NCBI RefSeq assembly: GCF_018688235.1 | Contig: NZ_CP061313.1 | Coordinates: 1,533,130 to 1,597,129, forward strand | Length of the DNA stretch: 64,000 bases | From: Polynucleobacter sp. AP-Nino-20-G2 | GTDB lineage: Bacteria; Pseudomonadota; Gammaproteobacteria; Burkholderiales; Burkholderiaceae | Reading direction: 5' to 3' | In this document: positions 9,243 to 17,708 of the stretch, piece after piece | Numbering within the stretch: position 1 is the first letter of the stretch | How the letters are laid out: each line of letters starts with the position of its first letter | Translations under genes and position numbers: made by a program | Notes under the pieces: generated by a model | Databases searched by the model: none | What the model saw: only the letters and a program-made list of their open reading frames with translations | Told to the model about the DNA's origin: nothing

Positions 9243-9740
9243 ATGAAGCTAACAATTAATGGCAAGGTACATGATATTAATGTGGAGCCAAATATGCCTT
9301 TGTTATGGGCAATTCGAGAAGTGATTGGACTCACGGGCACAAAATATGGCTGCGGCGTAGCGCAATGTGGTGCTTGCACGGTATACATGAATGGGGAACC
9401 TGTCCGCTCATGCTCTATACCAGTATCCGCTGTTGGGGCCAACAAGATAACAACCATTGAGGCACTTTCTAAAAATAACACCCACCCAGTACAGCAGGCT
9501 TGGGTTGCTCTTGATGTTCCACAGTGCGGATATTGCCAATCCGGACAAGTGATGGCTGCTGCTGCTTTATTAAAAAGAATTCCAAAGCCTACAGATGCCG
9601 ATATTGACGCTGCTATGTCCAACATTTGTCGATGTGGAACCTACCAGAAGGTGCGCGATGGCATTCATGTTGCTTCTGGCCAGAAAAAATTAGCGGATGT
9701 ATTGGCTCAGTATGATGCATCGCCTTCAACTCGCGGCTAA
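9243..9740 (+). CDS. iorA: Molybdenum hydroxylase small subunit, 2Fe-2S (isoquinoline 1-oxidoreductase alpha type)
   Basis: 165 residues with two [2Fe-2S] domains: a plant-type cluster (KYGCGVAQCGACTVY) and the all-helical second cluster (CGYCQSGQ and SNICRCGTYQKV). It pairs with the molybdopterin subunit immediately downstream. The enzyme class hydroxylates N-heterocycles or oxidises aldehydes, using water as oxygen donor. A purine-rich ribosome site (AGGGGA) precedes the ATG. No FAD subunit is encoded, which is typical of the IorAB subtype. Confidence 0.88.
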   Translation: MKLTINGKVHDINVEPNMPLLWAIREVIGLTGTKYGCGVAQCGACTVYMNGEPVRSCSIPVSAVGANKITTIEALSKNNTHPVQQAWVALDVPQCGYCQSGQVMAAAALLKRIPKPTDADIDAAMSNICRCGTYQKVRDGIHVASGQKKLADVLAQYDASPSTRG

Positions 9741-9750
9741 GGGATTTAAC

Positions 9751-11982
9751 ATGACACTGAATACAAAAAACACTTCATTAGAAAATGGCTCCCGTCGCGA
9801 TTTCATCATCAAAGGTGCTCTAGCTGGTGGAGGTCTGTTATTAGGTGTGGGCGCACTACCTGAGGGCGCCTATGCTCAAGCTAATGCAGTCTATGATCCT
9901 AACTCTCCAACACGATACGGTGATGCTGAGGTAAATGCCTGGGTAAGCATCAAGCCGGATGACACGGTGTTTATCAGAATTGCTCGCTCAGAAATGGGAC
10001 AAGGCACTCGCACAGGCCTAGCGCAATTAGTGACCGAAGAATTAGAGTGCAACTGGAGAAATGTAAAAACACAATCAGCAACTCCTGGTCAGAGCCTATT
10101 ACGTAAACGTGTATGGGGCGAACATGGCACTGGCGGTAGTCGCGGCATTCGAATATCCGAAGATTATGTTCGCCGCGGAGCAGCTGCAGCTCGAATCATG
10201 TTGTTGCAGGCTGCTGCAAAGCAATGGAATGTTCCTGTCAATGAGTTAACAGTCGATAAGGGTGTTATTACACATTCGTCCACTGGACGTAAAACAACCT
10301 ATGGCAAGGTTGCTGAGTTAGCCTCAACCTTAACGCCCCCCGACCCAAAATCCATCGTCTTAAAAGACCCAAGAACATGGAAAGTTGCTGGTCAGCCATA
10401 TGCACGCCTAGATACGGCCAATAAAGTCAATGGTAGCAAGGTGTATGGCATTGACTTGCAATTGCCTGGGATGTTGTGTGCCTCTATAAAATCCTGCCCC
10501 GTATTTGGCGGGAAATTAGTGAGCTATGACGAGGCCAAAATTAGCAATATGCGTGGAGTAAGGGGCGTTGTCAAAATCAACGACAGTACTATTGCGGTGG
10601 TTGCTGACACTTGGTGGCATGCCAACACCGCTCTCAATGCCATGCCGATCATTTGGAATGAAGGCATCAGCGCCAATACCTCACAAGCCGACATTAATAA
10701 AAAACTGAGAGACGGGCTAGATGAACAAGGAGATTTCTGGCAACGCAAAGAAGGAGATGCTCCCGCCGCAATTAATGCATCCACCAAAAAAATAGAGGCC
10801 ATTTATTTCACACCGTTTAGGGCTCATGTCACGATGGAGCCAATGAATGCAACGGTAAAAATCTCCGGCAATCGTGCTGAGGCATGGGTCCCCACGCAAA
10901 ATGGAGAAGGCTCTCATGCAGCTCTATCAGAGGCAACCGGAATTCCTCTCGAGAATTGTGAAATCTACAAGCTAGATTCGGGTTGCGGCTTAGGTCGCCG
11001 TGGATCTACACAAGACTTCACAAGCTATGCGGCAAAAGTTGCACAGAAATTTCCCGGGATTCCAGTCAAAGTAATCTGGAGTCGCGAAGAAGACATGACG
11101 CATGATTTCTATCATCCAATCGCCATGGCAAAAATGACAGCAGGCCTTGATGATGCTGGCGACATCACCGGTATGCATATCAAAGTTGCGGGCCAGTCAA
11201 TCAATGCCACACTGTCCCCGCAAAGCATTAAAAATGGGAAAGATGATCGCCAACTACAAGGTTTTTACGAGAATGGTCCCGATGCCCAATTGGGTTATAC
11301 CTTCCCCAATCTCTTAACCGAATATGTGATGAAAAATACCCATGTGCCCGTTGGCCCATGGCGTGGCGTAAATACCAACCAAAACGGCATCTTCATGGAA
11401 TGCTTTATGGATGAGTGCGCCACTGCTGCAGGCAAGGATCCAGTGGAGTTTAGGCGAGCCATCATGCAAAAGCATCCTAAGCATCTTGGAGTCTTAAATG
11501 CGGCCGCCAAAAAAGCAGATTGGGGCAAGCCCTTACCTGCCGGCACCTATCGCGGCGTCGCCCAATTCATGGGATACGCTAGTTACTCTGCCTGTGTAGC
11601 CGAAGTGACAGTACAAAACAATGTTGTCAAAGTTAATCGACTCGTTTTTGCTTTGAATGCGGGTCACATCGTAAACCCATACTTAACTCGCGAGCAGATA
11701 GAGGGCTCAGTTGCAATGGCATTGGGAGCCATCTTCCTGCCAGAGATCACAGTTGAAAATGGGCACATCAAACAGCAAAATTTAGATACTTACCCACTAC
11801 TGAAATTACGCTCTACTCCTCGCATTGAAACGGTACTTGTTCCAAGCTATGACTTTTGGGGTGGCGTTGGTGAGCCCACCATTTGTGTTGTAGGCCCAGC
11901 GGTTGCCAATGCAATTTCAGCCGCAATTGGACGACCAGTGCGCAACTTCCCTTTGCAAAAGGAAGGTCTTAGCTTGGCCTAA
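9751..11982 (+). CDS. iorB: Molybdopterin-binding hydroxylase large subunit (isoquinoline 1-oxidoreductase beta type), Tat-exported
   Basis: I set the start at 9751, giving 743 residues, because AAGGGA precedes that ATG and the new N-terminus exposes a twin-arginine signal (SRRDFIIKGALAGGGLLLG). The longer open frame from 9697 overlaps iorA. ARSEMGQGTRTGLAQLVTEE, GEHGTGGSRGI, GLGRRGSTQDF and GVGEPTI are molybdenum cofactor-binding segments of the xanthine dehydrogenase superfamily. The Tat signal suggests a folded periplasmic enzyme that passes electrons to the respiratory chain, with the small subunit hitchhiking. The substrate is unknown, and no XdhC-type chaperone gene is adjacent. Confidence 0.87.
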   Translation: MTLNTKNTSLENGSRRDFIIKGALAGGGLLLGVGALPEGAYAQANAVYDPNSPTRYGDAEVNAWVSIKPDDTVFIRIARSEMGQGTRTGLAQLVTEELECNWRNVKTQSATPGQSLLRKRVWGEHGTGGSRGIRISEDYVRRGAAAARIMLLQAAAKQWNVPVNELTVDKGVITHSSTGRKTTYGKVAELASTLTPPDPKSIVLKDPRTWKVAGQPYARLDTANKVNGSKVYGIDLQLPGMLCASIKSCPVFGGKLVSYDEAKISNMRGVRGVVKINDSTIAVVADTWWHANTALNAMPIIWNEGISANTSQADINKKLRDGLDEQGDFWQRKEGDAPAAINASTKKIEAIYFTPFRAHVTMEPMNATVKISGNRAEAWVPTQNGEGSHAALSEATGIPLENCEIYKLDSGCGLGRRGSTQDFTSYAAKVAQKFPGIPVKVIWSREEDMTHDFYHPIAMAKMTAGLDDAGDITGMHIKVAGQSINATLSPQSIKNGKDDRQLQGFYENGPDAQLGYTFPNLLTEYVMKNTHVPVGPWRGVNTNQNGIFMECFMDECATAAGKDPVEFRRAIMQKHPKHLGVLNAAAKKADWGKPLPAGTYRGVAQFMGYASYSACVAEVTVQNNVVKVNRLVFALNAGHIVNPYLTREQIEGSVAMALGAIFLPEITVENGHIKQQNLDTYPLLKLRSTPRIETVLVPSYDFWGGVGEPTICVVGPAVANAISAAIGRPVRNFPLQKEGLSLA

Positions 11983-12012
11983 TAGATCCGTTAACCGTAA
12001 CAATCTCTATAA

Positions 12013-12048
12013 AAACAGCCCCCATTAGAAATAACGGGGGCTTTTTTT
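12013..12048 (+). terminator. Rho-independent terminator after iorAB
   Basis: The inverted repeat AGCCCCC / GGGGGCT with a 12-base loop runs into a tract of seven Ts, about 30 bp past the iorB stop. Confidence 0.85.
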
Positions 12049-12086
12049 ATGACTAGCTACAGGAAAGAAGGAAGTACGGGCACCAC

Positions 12087-12758
12087 TTAAGTAATTCCTA
12101 AGCCCCCAGCCAAAAGATGTCCTGTCTTCACAAAGATTGTGCAACCTTCTTTGCTAAATGGTTGATGCAGACTTAGATGGGGGCTACGAATCCAAGATCC
12201 AGCTGGATAGCGGCCATGCTCATCTTCAAAAACGCCATCCACCACAAATATCTCTTCACCACCGTAATGTTTATGTGGGTTAAAGTAGGTTTGAGGCGCC
12301 CAACGCACTAAAGTAGATCCACTTCCCTGCCGCATCAACGGCATCACATGAAGGCCCGGCACCATCCCTTGATACCACGGAGCTGTTTTTGTATCAATCA
12401 CTTCTCGCTCCACCTGATCTGGTCCGAGGTGACGTAACTTTACAAAAAGAGTGCAGCCAGATTGACTAGATGGAGCATGGGAAGAGCCTGGAGGATTCAT
12501 GATGTAAGTGCCAGCAGAATAATCTCCCGTTTCATCGCTAAACACCCCATCCAAAACAAAAATCTCCTCGCCAAACTCATGGGTATGCGCCTTAAATTGA
12601 GACCCAGCCTGATAGCGAACAATTGAAGTTGCTTTTGCCACCTCATCACCTATGCGATCAAGCATGCGCCTTTCAATCCCCGGCTCAGGACTAGCCACCC
12701 ATGGTAAATCATGGTGATTAACTACGACTCTTTTACTGTAATCGGCATTGATATTCAT
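12087..12758 (-). CDS. Bicupin protein (ChrR-like cupin repeats)
   Basis: 223 residues built from two cupin repeats. The first has HTHEFGEEIFVLDGVFSDE and the second HKHYGGEEIFVVDGVFEDE, each with the HxH...E metal motif followed by a matching C-terminal strand (PPGSSHAPSS and HLSLHQPFS). ChrR-type cupins bind zinc or iron and occur in anti-sigma factors, but the anti-sigma zinc-binding N-terminus is absent here. A dioxygenase or isomerase role is equally possible. It is monocistronic, divergent from the asparaginase gene. Confidence 0.75.
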   Translation of the reverse strand: MNINADYSKRVVVNHHDLPWVASPEPGIERRMLDRIGDEVAKATSIVRYQAGSQFKAHTHEFGEEIFVLDGVFSDETGDYSAGTYIMNPPGSSHAPSSQSGCTLFVKLRHLGPDQVEREVIDTKTAPWYQGMVPGLHVMPLMRQGSGSTLVRWAPQTYFNPHKHYGGEEIFVVDGVFEDEHGRYPAGSWIRSPHLSLHQPFSKEGCTIFVKTGHLLAGGLGIT

Positions 12759-13027
12759 TTATTGCAATGTAGGTGTTTGGAAACAAGCCAAAGAATAACA
12801 AGCAAACTAAATACGCGCTTAAATTGACCAAACCTCAGTTATCTCTAACTAGGGCTTTATTTTCTGCTCAGCCCAGGAGAACTTAAGCCTAGATTAGCTA
12901 AATCTCGCTCTTAGATACCAGATAAATCAGTGCAAACCCTAGGCCTAAATGAATGGGATAAATTTACTCTTGGATTTACCAAATTTAATAATTATTCCAA
13001 ATAAATATACAGGAGAGCACTTACAAA

Positions 13028-14080
13028 ATGAAATTTAAATACCTAATAATTTTGGGCCTACTTTCTTTGGTTTCGCTAAAACAAGTATTTGCACAAAATC
13101 TTCCCATCGTTAAATTCATTGCGACTGGCGGCACGATTGCAATGAAAATTGACCCAGTCAAAAATGCACCAGTTCCAGCCATCAATGGAGATGACTTACT
13201 GGCTGCAGCTCCAGAAGTTGGAAAATACGCCAAAATTGAAGTAAACAATATCTCCAACGTTCCTTCGGACTATATGAACCCTGAGCGATGGGTAAGCCTT
13301 ACAAAGGCGGTTCAAGAAGCTCTAGAACGCTCTGATGTAGCCGGTGTAATTGTTTCTCACGGGACAGATACATTGGAAGAAACTGCGTTTTGGCTTGATT
13401 TAACAATTAAGTCGAATAAGCCTGTTGTGTTAATCGGGGCCCAAAGAAATGCATCTGTTTCAGATTTTGATGGCCCAAGAAATCTTACTAATGCCGTACG
13501 CATTATTGTTGACAAGCAATCAGAAGGAAAGGGTGTATTGCTGGCAATGAATAACCAAATCAATTCAGCCAGATACGTTACCAAGACTCATACCGCCAAT
13601 GTGGAAACATTTAATTCTGGGATCTTTGGAATTATTGGTGAGGTTTATCCTGACCGTGTTTTCTATGCGTACAACCCTATCCGACGTCAGTATATAAAAC
13701 TGAAGACCGATAAAATGCCAACCGTAGATATCGTGCCTATGTACGGCGGTGCTGATGGAATTGCGCTCAAAGCAGCTGTAGATCGTGGGGCTGATGGCAT
13801 AGTAGTTCAGGCTTTGGGAATGGGAAACATGAACGAGTCTATGTATGAGGCAGTGAAATATGCTATTTCAAAAAATGTTCCCGTTGTGATTGCCACTCGC
13901 GTTCATAATGGCCGAGTTATGGGAAGCTATGGATTTGTTGGCGGAGGGAAAACTACAGTTGATGCAGGCGCAGTGATGGCGGACGACTTGCGCGCTCAGA
14001 AAGCTAGAATCCTCTTGATGCTATTGTTGCAACAAGGTACTAAAGATCAAAAATCTTTACAGCAAGCGTTTGATAAGTAA
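13028..14080 (+). CDS. ansB: L-asparaginase, type II, periplasmic
   Basis: 350 residues with a signal peptide ending near KQVFAQN. The two active-site segments are present: VKFIATGGTIAM with the nucleophilic threonine, and GVIVSHGTDTLEETA with the Thr-Asp pair. The mature length of about 328 residues matches type II enzymes, which hydrolyse asparagine (and sometimes glutamine) to the acid and ammonia. An AGGAG site lies at 13011-13015. Upstream sequence is AT-rich with no recognised operator. It is followed by its own terminator. Confidence 0.92.
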   Translation: MKFKYLIILGLLSLVSLKQVFAQNLPIVKFIATGGTIAMKIDPVKNAPVPAINGDDLLAAAPEVGKYAKIEVNNISNVPSDYMNPERWVSLTKAVQEALERSDVAGVIVSHGTDTLEETAFWLDLTIKSNKPVVLIGAQRNASVSDFDGPRNLTNAVRIIVDKQSEGKGVLLAMNNQINSARYVTKTHTANVETFNSGIFGIIGEVYPDRVFYAYNPIRRQYIKLKTDKMPTVDIVPMYGGADGIALKAAVDRGADGIVVQALGMGNMNESMYEAVKYAISKNVPVVIATRVHNGRVMGSYGFVGGGKTTVDAGAVMADDLRAQKARILLMLLLQQGTKDQKSLQQAFDK

Positions 14081-14122
14081 TTTAGGAAACCTTTGTAACT
14101 TCAACTAAATACCCTAAGAATG

Positions 14123-14153
14123 TAAAAATGCCAACCCAAAGGTTGGCATTTTT
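14123..14153 (+). terminator. Rho-independent terminator after asparaginase
   Basis: A stem AAATGCCAACC / GGTTGGCATTT with a 3-4 base loop is flanked by T-rich sequence, 43 bp past the stop codon. Confidence 0.85.
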
Positions 14154-14160
14154 ATTTATA

Positions 14161-14258
14161 GTCGGCCCACCAGGACTTGAGCCTGGGATCAAAGGACTTT
14201 AGGAACAGCAATATTTGTATCATGCAACGCTTAACCGTTAAGCCACTTGGGATGAAAT
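14161..14258 (-). pseudogene. tRNA-Ile-like remnant
   Basis: Read on the minus strand, 14161-14200 resembles the 3' half of the tRNA-Ile found at 37812-38111. It has TCCTTTGATCCCAGG, a T loop TCAAGT and CCTGGTGGGCC, with about five substitutions in 40 positions and no intact CCA end. A D-arm-like palindrome (GCTTAAC-G-GTTAAGC) lies 5' of it at about 14232-14246. The ends cannot form an acceptor stem, so this is not a working tRNA. It may be an old displaced attachment-site copy. The rest of the 14.08-14.39 kb gap holds nothing else recognisable. Confidence 0.5.
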
Positions 14259-14386
14259 CGATCAATCCTATCGGCGCACCCTATAACGATTAACCCCAAT
14301 ACATCACCATCCAATTCGCCATATGAGCGCTTATCAGCACAAGCCAGTAGACTGCACTAGTCATAGGCTGGCGAGGCATTCAATAT

Positions 14387-15787
14387 CTACTGGATACTGA
14401 TGGGCATCACTTGTTTTTTATAGGGTCCGATCAAGGCTTTTTTGACTATCTTATAAATATCGAGGTCAAACTCAGCCTCTCCGGATTGAGTCAGCTCATA
14501 AAGCTCATCTTGATTGATGGCGGTACCGAGATAGCACCATTTATCGATAACGATCATCTCGCCGCCCTCCTGAATTGCGATAGGCCCGGAGTATGGCCAC
14601 ACCTGAACTTTAAATAGCTCTAGTACTGTTTTTAATTGCAGATTGTGTAAAGCAATCGGGGTGATATTAAGACACGCGCCGCCGCATTGTTTTACTTGAT
14701 ACCCAAAACAAGCCTTACCCTCAACCCGCTTCTCTAAACCAAGCAGCGCCTCACAAAGTCGATGCTTCTTGGCTATAGCCTTCAAATAAGAGTGCGCCTC
14801 TCGTTTGCTATAGAACAAGCCATATAAATTATCTTGCAAGCCAGGGGCGAGCTGATGATGGGTCACTAGCGTAGGCGTAAGCACTCCAGCACCATCTTCA
14901 ACTAGGCTCCACCCACAAAGATCTTTAGATCTCCGTAGCTTAATGTTCATGCTGGGCATACGCTCTTTAATCAACCTTGATTCCAGAATGAGAGCGCCAA
15001 GCTCGCCGCTAGTTTCTATCCAATCAATATCTCGAACTTGCAAGGAGAGTTTCATTTCTTTACGTTGCGTTAGCGCACCCTGAAAGTGGCCCATCACCCT
15101 ACTGCGCAATGAGATGCTCTTACCAATGTACAAAGGAACTCTATTCTCTCCATAAAAGATGTAACAGCCAGGAGCATCGGGAATTGAGTCTATTAATTCC
15201 TTATCAATATTGGGCGGCAAGCTAGGGTTGCCAACCAGCTGATTAATCACCTCATTCAGCTTTTCTTTCCCAAACTTTTTCTCACAGATGCGCCAAAACT
15301 GAAGTAATAAATCTGCGTCACCCAGCGCTCGATGTCGGGCGCTAACCTCAAGACCATGAGCATTAATGATGGTATCAAGATTATGGCGATCTTGATTGGG
15401 AAAGAGTAGCCTTGAGAGCTTCACCGTACACAATACTTTAGGCTTAAAGTCTATGCCAATTCGCTTAAAAGAGGCCTTGATAAACCCGTAGTCAAATCGA
15501 GCGTTATGAGCAACAAATATCTTTCCTTCAAGCTCTTGCTTTAAATCTCTTGCGATTTGCTCAAAGCTTGGCTGATTCTCAACCATCTGCTGAGATATGC
15601 CAGTAAGCCTTTGGATATTTTGTGGAATATAAGTTTGGGGGTTAAGTAACTGCTCCCATACGTAGACCTCATTGCCGGCTAAAGTTTTGATGCCAATTTC
15701 TGTAATACGATCACGATCAAAATGCGACCCAGTGGTTTCAATATCTACAAAGGCTAAATCAGGGTAAGCGAACTCTTGTGCATCCAC
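14387..15787 (-). CDS. DnaQ-like 3'-5' exonuclease fused to GIY-YIG (UvrC/Cho-like) nuclease
   Basis: 466 residues with two nuclease domains. Residues about 8-180 are a DEDDh exonuclease: FVDIETTG carries D and E, AHNARFDYGF carries the second D, and HRALGDADLLL carries the catalytic H and D. Residues about 205-290 are a GIY-YIG domain (PGCYIFYGENRVPLYIGKS, then LRSRVMGHF and ESRLIKE). This architecture exists in actinobacteria and proteobacteria, where it is usually annotated as DNA polymerase III epsilon-like or Cho-like. It probably acts in DNA repair. The ATG is close to the Rrf2-type gene upstream (19 bp). Confidence 0.88.
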   Translation of the reverse strand: MDAQEFAYPDLAFVDIETTGSHFDRDRITEIGIKTLAGNEVYVWEQLLNPQTYIPQNIQRLTGISQQMVENQPSFEQIARDLKQELEGKIFVAHNARFDYGFIKASFKRIGIDFKPKVLCTVKLSRLLFPNQDRHNLDTIINAHGLEVSARHRALGDADLLLQFWRICEKKFGKEKLNEVINQLVGNPSLPPNIDKELIDSIPDAPGCYIFYGENRVPLYIGKSISLRSRVMGHFQGALTQRKEMKLSLQVRDIDWIETSGELGALILESRLIKERMPSMNIKLRRSKDLCGWSLVEDGAGVLTPTLVTHHQLAPGLQDNLYGLFYSKREAHSYLKAIAKKHRLCEALLGLEKRVEGKACFGYQVKQCGGACLNITPIALHNLQLKTVLELFKVQVWPYSGPIAIQEGGEMIVIDKWCYLGTAINQDELYELTQSGEAEFDLDIYKIVKKALIGPYKKQVMPISIQ

Positions 15788-15806
15788 GTCAAATAATTTT
15801 ATAAAT

Positions 15807-16394
15807 TCAACTAGCTAGCGAGTCTTTATTGAGATAGTCGGCAAAGCTAAAAATTGAGTTTGGCCCCCGAGGAATATCCTCCACCTTTTTAAATGAAGTC
15901 TTCACTACTTTTTGGAACTCCCCCTTGGGTCTTTTTTCTTGTTTAGCCTTCACCTCAGGCTCTAATGGAAAATATGACTTTCTTTCGGGTGCTTTTTGCA
16001 CATCACTAAAGCGGGGAATATAGTCCGTAATAGTGGAGGCTAAGGTGACGTTCGAGATGCAATTCAACATATAAGCCTCTAGCGACTGGTAAAGCTCTTT
16101 TGCTATATCAGATACTTCGACTTTGCGCTTTTTAATGCTATTCATCGCCAAAACGATATCTTTGATCGTAATGATGCGGGGATCCTGTAAAAGTTGATAA
16201 CCACCAGTTCGTCCTTTAATCCCAATAACAAGTCCGGATTCTCGAAGGGGTCGCAGCAATAACTCAATGCGGCTAGTCGACATATGCAGTCTTTGAGCTA
16301 TATCTGGAACGGGAACTACTTGACCATTAATAGAGTGGCTAGCAATATCAACTAGAGTGTTGAGGGCTAATTTGACTGCTTTGCTAATTTCCAT
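15807..16394 (-). CDS. Rrf2-family transcriptional regulator
   Basis: 195 residues. The N-terminal winged helix (LALNTLVDIASHSINGQVVPVPDIAQRLHMSTSRIELLLRPLRESGLV is its span) with GIKGRTGGYQLL is typical of Rrf2 proteins. IscR/NsrR-type Rrf2 regulators bind an iron-sulfur cluster through three cysteines. Only one cysteine is visible here (YMLNCIS), so an Fe-S cofactor bound the usual way is unlikely. A lysine-rich C-terminal tail of about 60 residues is unusual. It sits just upstream of the fusion nuclease and may share its transcript. Confidence 0.82.
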   Translation of the reverse strand: MEISKAVKLALNTLVDIASHSINGQVVPVPDIAQRLHMSTSRIELLLRPLRESGLVIGIKGRTGGYQLLQDPRIITIKDIVLAMNSIKKRKVEVSDIAKELYQSLEAYMLNCISNVTLASTITDYIPRFSDVQKAPERKSYFPLEPEVKAKQEKRPKGEFQKVVKTSFKKVEDIPRGPNSIFSFADYLNKDSLAS

Positions 16395-16429
16395 GGTAGT
16401 TTTGGCATAAAAGTGAGATTAGATCTAGT

Positions 16430-17023
16430 ATGAAACTGATTTTCACTTTGTGCTGCATCGCATTAATTAACCCTTTTTATTCCATGGTTGAAGTTTCCAG
16501 AGCTCAATACGCATCCTCCTGCCGACTACTGCGCTTTCTTGCTTGTTTAATGGCTGGCGCCATCATTGCACAAGCCCTTGGCTACGCCGCTCCTTATCTT
16601 GTAATGGAAGATGCTCAGGCGGCTAGCATGATGGCGCATCTAGTAATGCAGCATCTCTCGTATTATTTTTTGGGGTGTGCGTTTTTCATCTTAAGCGTGT
16701 CAAATATCTTAATTAAGCGCGGCATATTCCAACTGAAAGCAATTCGCTTGTCATCACTCATGTTGATAGCTTCAATTGCTGCCGCTAGTTTTCTGCTCAT
16801 ACCACGTATGGATTACCTGAGGGAAACAGCGCTACAAGACGGAATGCCAGTAATGCTCTCGCCCTTTGCAAACTATTTTTCAATACTCAATAGCATTACG
16901 CTCTTATTGCTGTGCACTCAAATTTTCTCGAGCGCCCTCATCGCCTGGCGCCTAAGCAAGACAATCATCCTAGGTGGGCCCGAACTTGCGCAATCAAGGC
17001 AAGCTGCTGCTCGTACCTTATAA
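16430..17023 (+). CDS. Integral membrane protein of unknown function
   Basis: 197 residues with about five hydrophobic segments (starting MKLIFTLCCIALINPF, then LACLMAGAIIAQALGY, YYFLGCAFFILSVSNILI, SSLMLIASIAAASFLLI and SITLLLLCTQIFSSALIAW). I do not recognise a family. It is divergent from the Rrf2 regulator by 35 bp, and its 3' end overlaps the convergent DUF2244 gene by 59 bp. A role in the cytoplasmic membrane is all that can be said. Confidence 0.6.
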   Translation: MKLIFTLCCIALINPFYSMVEVSRAQYASSCRLLRFLACLMAGAIIAQALGYAAPYLVMEDAQAASMMAHLVMQHLSYYFLGCAFFILSVSNILIKRGIFQLKAIRLSSLMLIASIAAASFLLIPRMDYLRETALQDGMPVMLSPFANYFSILNSITLLLLCTQIFSSALIAWRLSKTIILGGPELAQSRQAAARTL

Positions 17024-17399
17024 ACTGACCTAGCTCAACCCTTAATTTGGATTGGCTGATATGGAATATTTTTGAGCCCTCAGTCGGCGCCTCAATTTTT
17101 GCCCACTGAGTATTAAATTCATAAAGCGTTTCTTTGTAGCCAATAAATTTTTTAACCAGAAGACGCTTACCTTCGATTTCGATCGTTTCAGAATCTAAGG
17201 CATGCCTACAGTAGATTAAAAAACCAATCGTTACTGCCATTAACTCTAAGGTCGTAAAAATGGGGATCATCCACACCCCAGCCAAAAAGAAGCCCGTTGC
17301 CACAATTAAAGAGAGGCAAACTAAGGCAATATAAAACCGGAGAAGCTGCTTAGGCGTCAGAGCGCAGTTTCTGCGCATTTGCCAACGTTTCGCACCCAT
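16965..17399 (-). CDS. DUF2244-type membrane protein
   Basis: 144 residues. RRNCALTPKQLLRFYIALVCLSL, two adjacent transmembrane helices (residues about 22-65), then EIEGKRLLVKKFIGYKETLYEFNTQWAKIE and a C-terminal LGQFIRYEQQLALIAQVRAHL match the DUF2244 pattern of alpha- and betaproteobacteria. In related genomes these genes often sit near cytochrome oxidase genes, but not here. It is convergent with, and overlaps, the preceding membrane protein gene. Confidence 0.72.
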   Translation of the reverse strand: MGAKRWQMRRNCALTPKQLLRFYIALVCLSLIVATGFFLAGVWMIPIFTTLELMAVTIGFLIYCRHALDSETIEIEGKRLLVKKFIGYKETLYEFNTQWAKIEAPTEGSKIFHISQSKLRVELGQFIRYEQQLALIAQVRAHLG

Positions 17400-17425
17400 A
17401 TCTACTGACCAAGAGCAGTCGGAGG

Positions 17426-17575
17426 TTATTGAATCTTGTTGGCCTCTTGAGCTTTAGCCAATCGGTCGGCACTGCGCTGCTGAAAATCGACCATATTGTG
17501 ATAACCCATTTGATAGCAGGGACAATGCTTACCTAGAATAAAACGGGCAAGCTTGATGCGAAATTTCTGAATCAT
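17426..17575 (-). CDS. Small protein of 49 residues with a CPC motif
   Basis: A short frame on the minus strand starts ATGATTCAG at 17575, with GGAG five to eight bases upstream. It reads MIQKFRIKLARFILG, then KHCPCYQMGYHNMVDF, then a charged helix ending AQEANKIQ. It looks translated: good ribosome site, amphipathic N-terminal helix, conserved-looking Cys-Pro-Cys. I do not recognise a family. It lies just upstream of the DUF2244 gene on the same strand. Confidence 0.5.
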   Translation of the reverse strand: MIQKFRIKLARFILGKHCPCYQMGYHNMVDFQQRSADRLAKAQEANKIQ

Positions 17576-17708
17576 TGATTTCTCCAAGTATTGAGCCTTT
17601 AATGTAAACGCAAACCTGGTTTAGTGCATACAACTAGAAAAATAGTGGGAAATATTGACCTCCAATAGAGCCTCAGCAAAGTTGAGATAAATCCATTACA
17701 TTGATCTG

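Noticed and set aside
14411..14617. Plus-strand open frame of 68 codons
   Set aside because: Antisense shadow of the DnaQ/GIY-YIG fusion gene; no independent start signal.
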